Shown: in pieces, positions 5,516 to 6,135 of the stretch
How positions within the stretch are numbered: position 1 is the stretch's first letter
Layout: each line of letters starts with the position of its first letter
Assembly (NCBI GenBank): GCA_029565375.1
Contig: JAKQOF010000020.1
Location: 1-6,135 of the forward strand
From: a bacterium
Lineage (GTDB): Bacteria > Patescibacteriota > Saccharimonadia > Saccharimonadales > Saccharimonadaceae
Direction of reading: 5' to 3'
DNA length: 6,135 bases
The notes under the pieces: model-generated
What the model was told of the DNA's origin: nothing
The model's database searches: none
Seen by the model: the letters and a program-made list of their open reading frames with translations, nothing else
Translations under genes and position numbers: made by a program

Positions 5516-5545
5516 ATTTTAACATATCCGAGGTGTTGATATCAA
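5516..5545 (-). promoter_or_regulatory. Promoter of tRNA-Thr(GGT)
   Basis: On the minus strand TTGATA (5545-5540, five of six), an 18-bp spacer and TAAAAT (5521-5516, five of six) end 12 bases before the tRNA 5' end, leaving a short precursor leader. The -35 is half of the palindrome TTGATATCAA (5536-5545). Confidence 0.6.
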
Positions 5546-5550
5546 TCTGC

Positions 5551-5559
5551 TGGTATACT
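5551..5559 (+). promoter_or_regulatory. Extended -10 promoter of yajQ
   Basis: TGG-TATACT (hexamer 5554-5559, five of six) ends 6 bases before ATG 5566, so the predicted transcription start falls on or next to the start codon. TTGATA at 5536-5541 is only 12 bp upstream, too close for a normal -35. Confidence 0.55.
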
Positions 5560-5565
5560 GTAGGT

Positions 5566-6060
5566 ATGGCAACATTTAGTTTTGATATAGTATCCGAGTA
5601 TGACAAGGCCGAGATGAACAACGTCTTTGCACAAACACAAAAGGAAATCATTGGTCGATACGACTTTAAAAACACACCGGCCGAGATCGATTGGATGGAA
5701 GATAAGAAGGGCTTTAAGATCATTGGAGCTAATGACTGGCAGATCGAAAGTATTATAGATATCATCCGCAAAAAGCTGTCTGCACGTGAACTGAGCAGTA
5801 AAGTACTTGATCTATCAAAGACAATTGTCACATCCAATCTTAAAGCGACACAAGAAGTACCATTCATCGCTGGTCTTGACCAAGACAAGGCAAAACAAGT
5901 TACAAAGTTGCTCCGTGAAGCTGTACCAAAAGTTAAGCCACAGATTCAGGGTGAAGCAGTACGCGTCGTTGGATCAAGTAAGGACGAACTACAGGCAGCT
6001 ATGCAAGCTGTACGAGGTGCTGACTTTGACTTTCCTGTGACTTTTAATAATTATCGCTAA
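5566..6060 (+). CDS. yajQ: YajQ family nucleotide-binding protein
   Basis: The 164-residue protein matches the usual YajQ length (about 163). It starts MATFSFDIVSEYDKAEMNN, the family N-terminus, with RYDFK at 31-35 and a C-terminus DFDFPVTFNNYR of the expected type. YajQ proteins have two ferredoxin-like domains and bind nucleotides or RNA. Some are reported cyclic-di-GMP effectors, but the role in this organism is unknown. They act in the cytoplasm and have no catalytic motif. The frame stays open back to 5446, but those 40 codons run through tRNA-Thr(GGT) and the promoter, so ATG 5566 is the start. No Shine-Dalgarno precedes it; a -10 box ends 6 bases before it, suggesting a leaderless mRNA. 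It is divergent from the tRNA cluster and appears monocistronic. Confidence 0.95.
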   Translation: MATFSFDIVSEYDKAEMNNVFAQTQKEIIGRYDFKNTPAEIDWMEDKKGFKIIGANDWQIESIIDIIRKKLSARELSSKVLDLSKTIVTSNLKATQEVPFIAGLDQDKAKQVTKLLREAVPKVKPQIQGEAVRVVGSSKDELQAAMQAVRGADFDFPVTFNNYR

Positions 6061-6073
6061 TCACCTTGATTAG
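6057..6073. other. Small inverted repeat after yajQ
   Basis: CTAATCA (6057-6063) and TGATTAG (6067-6073) form a 7-bp stem with a three-base loop, overlapping the yajQ stop codon and the -35 of the next promoter. There is no T-run after it, so it is a weak terminator at best. It could be an operator or chance. Confidence 0.3.
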
Positions 6074-6094
6074 TCGTCGATACTTTGCTATAAT
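6066..6094 (+). promoter_or_regulatory. Sigma70-type promoter for the gene beyond the window
   Basis: TTGATT (6066-6071), a 17-bp spacer and TGC-TATAAT (hexamer 6089-6094, with extended TGn) form the most complete promoter in the window. Transcription would start near 6101. An ATG at 6131 is the only open start before the window ends; an ATG at 6126 is followed directly by TAA. What is transcribed cannot be told from here. Confidence 0.7.
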
Positions 6095-6135
6095 CGACCT
6101 CTGATAGTGATATAAATTCATAGAAATGTAATGAG

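Noticed and set aside
5446..5565. Upstream in-frame extension of yajQ by 40 codons
   Set aside because: It runs through tRNA-Thr(GGT) and the promoter, and YajQ proteins normally begin at the MATFSFDIVSE segment.
5466..5888. 140-codon minus-strand frame over yajQ
   Set aside because: It is antisense to a clearly conserved gene and overlaps a tRNA; composition is that of a shadow frame.
1..6135. Recoded stop codons (TGA read as amino acid)
   Set aside because: No stop in the window is TGA (TAA or TAG in all nine genes), but every conserved protein reads through full length without in-frame TGA, so the standard bacterial code fits and the sample is too small to say more.
1..6135. CRISPR array, insertion sequence, attachment site or defence system
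   Set aside because: No spaced direct repeats, transposase, integrase or terminal inverted repeats were seen; the tRNA 3' ends have no duplicated copies in the window.

Overview
The window is a compact bacterial chromosome segment of moderate G+C. It has about nine protein genes, three tRNA genes, and no mobile element, CRISPR array or long empty stretch. Genes abut or overlap by one base, and tRNA 3' CCA ends are encoded. The DNA polymerase III delta' protein lacks its zinc-binding cysteines, and several promoter -10 boxes lie directly before start codons. Together these suggest a small, streamlined genome, possibly Patescibacteria/CPR and perhaps Saccharibacteria-like. That assignment is inference: no rRNA or other marker is present.

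Plus strand, 1-4453. The window opens inside a gene ending in an ACT domain, the C-terminal part of a prephenate dehydratase-like protein. Nine bases later trpS (tryptophanyl-tRNA synthetase) begins, followed by a one-domain cupin and an RluA-type pseudouridine synthase. These three genes are chained by TAATG one-base overlaps. After two bases comes the delta' clamp-loader gene (holB), and then a membrane-anchored TPR protein with its own extended -10 promoter. Most of the block serves translation (tRNA charging, RNA modification) and replication.

Minus strand, 4459-5503. Two small unrecognised genes (76 and 128 codons) converge on the TPR gene. The 76-residue product carries a 25-residue internal repeat. 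Upstream of them lies a tRNA cluster read in the order tRNA-Thr(GGT), tRNA-Thr(TGT), tRNA-Tyr(GTA). It ends in a hairpin terminator whose outer stem uses the encoded CCA end of tRNA-Tyr. Each tRNA-Thr gene has its own recognisable sigma70-type promoter.

Plus strand, 5551-6135. yajQ is divergent from the tRNAs and appears to be leaderless. After it comes a well-formed promoter (TTGATT, 17 bp, TATAAT) for a gene lying beyond the window.

Most of the window is ordinary housekeeping sequence. The points that stand out are the repeated placement of -10 boxes 6-14 bases before start codons (twice with the upstream stop codon inside the box), the two unknown minus-strand genes, an uncharacterised N-terminal domain on the pseudouridine synthase, a mismatch closing the anticodon stem of tRNA-Thr(TGT), and the tRNA-end/terminator overlap. 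I found no convincing new multi-gene system.
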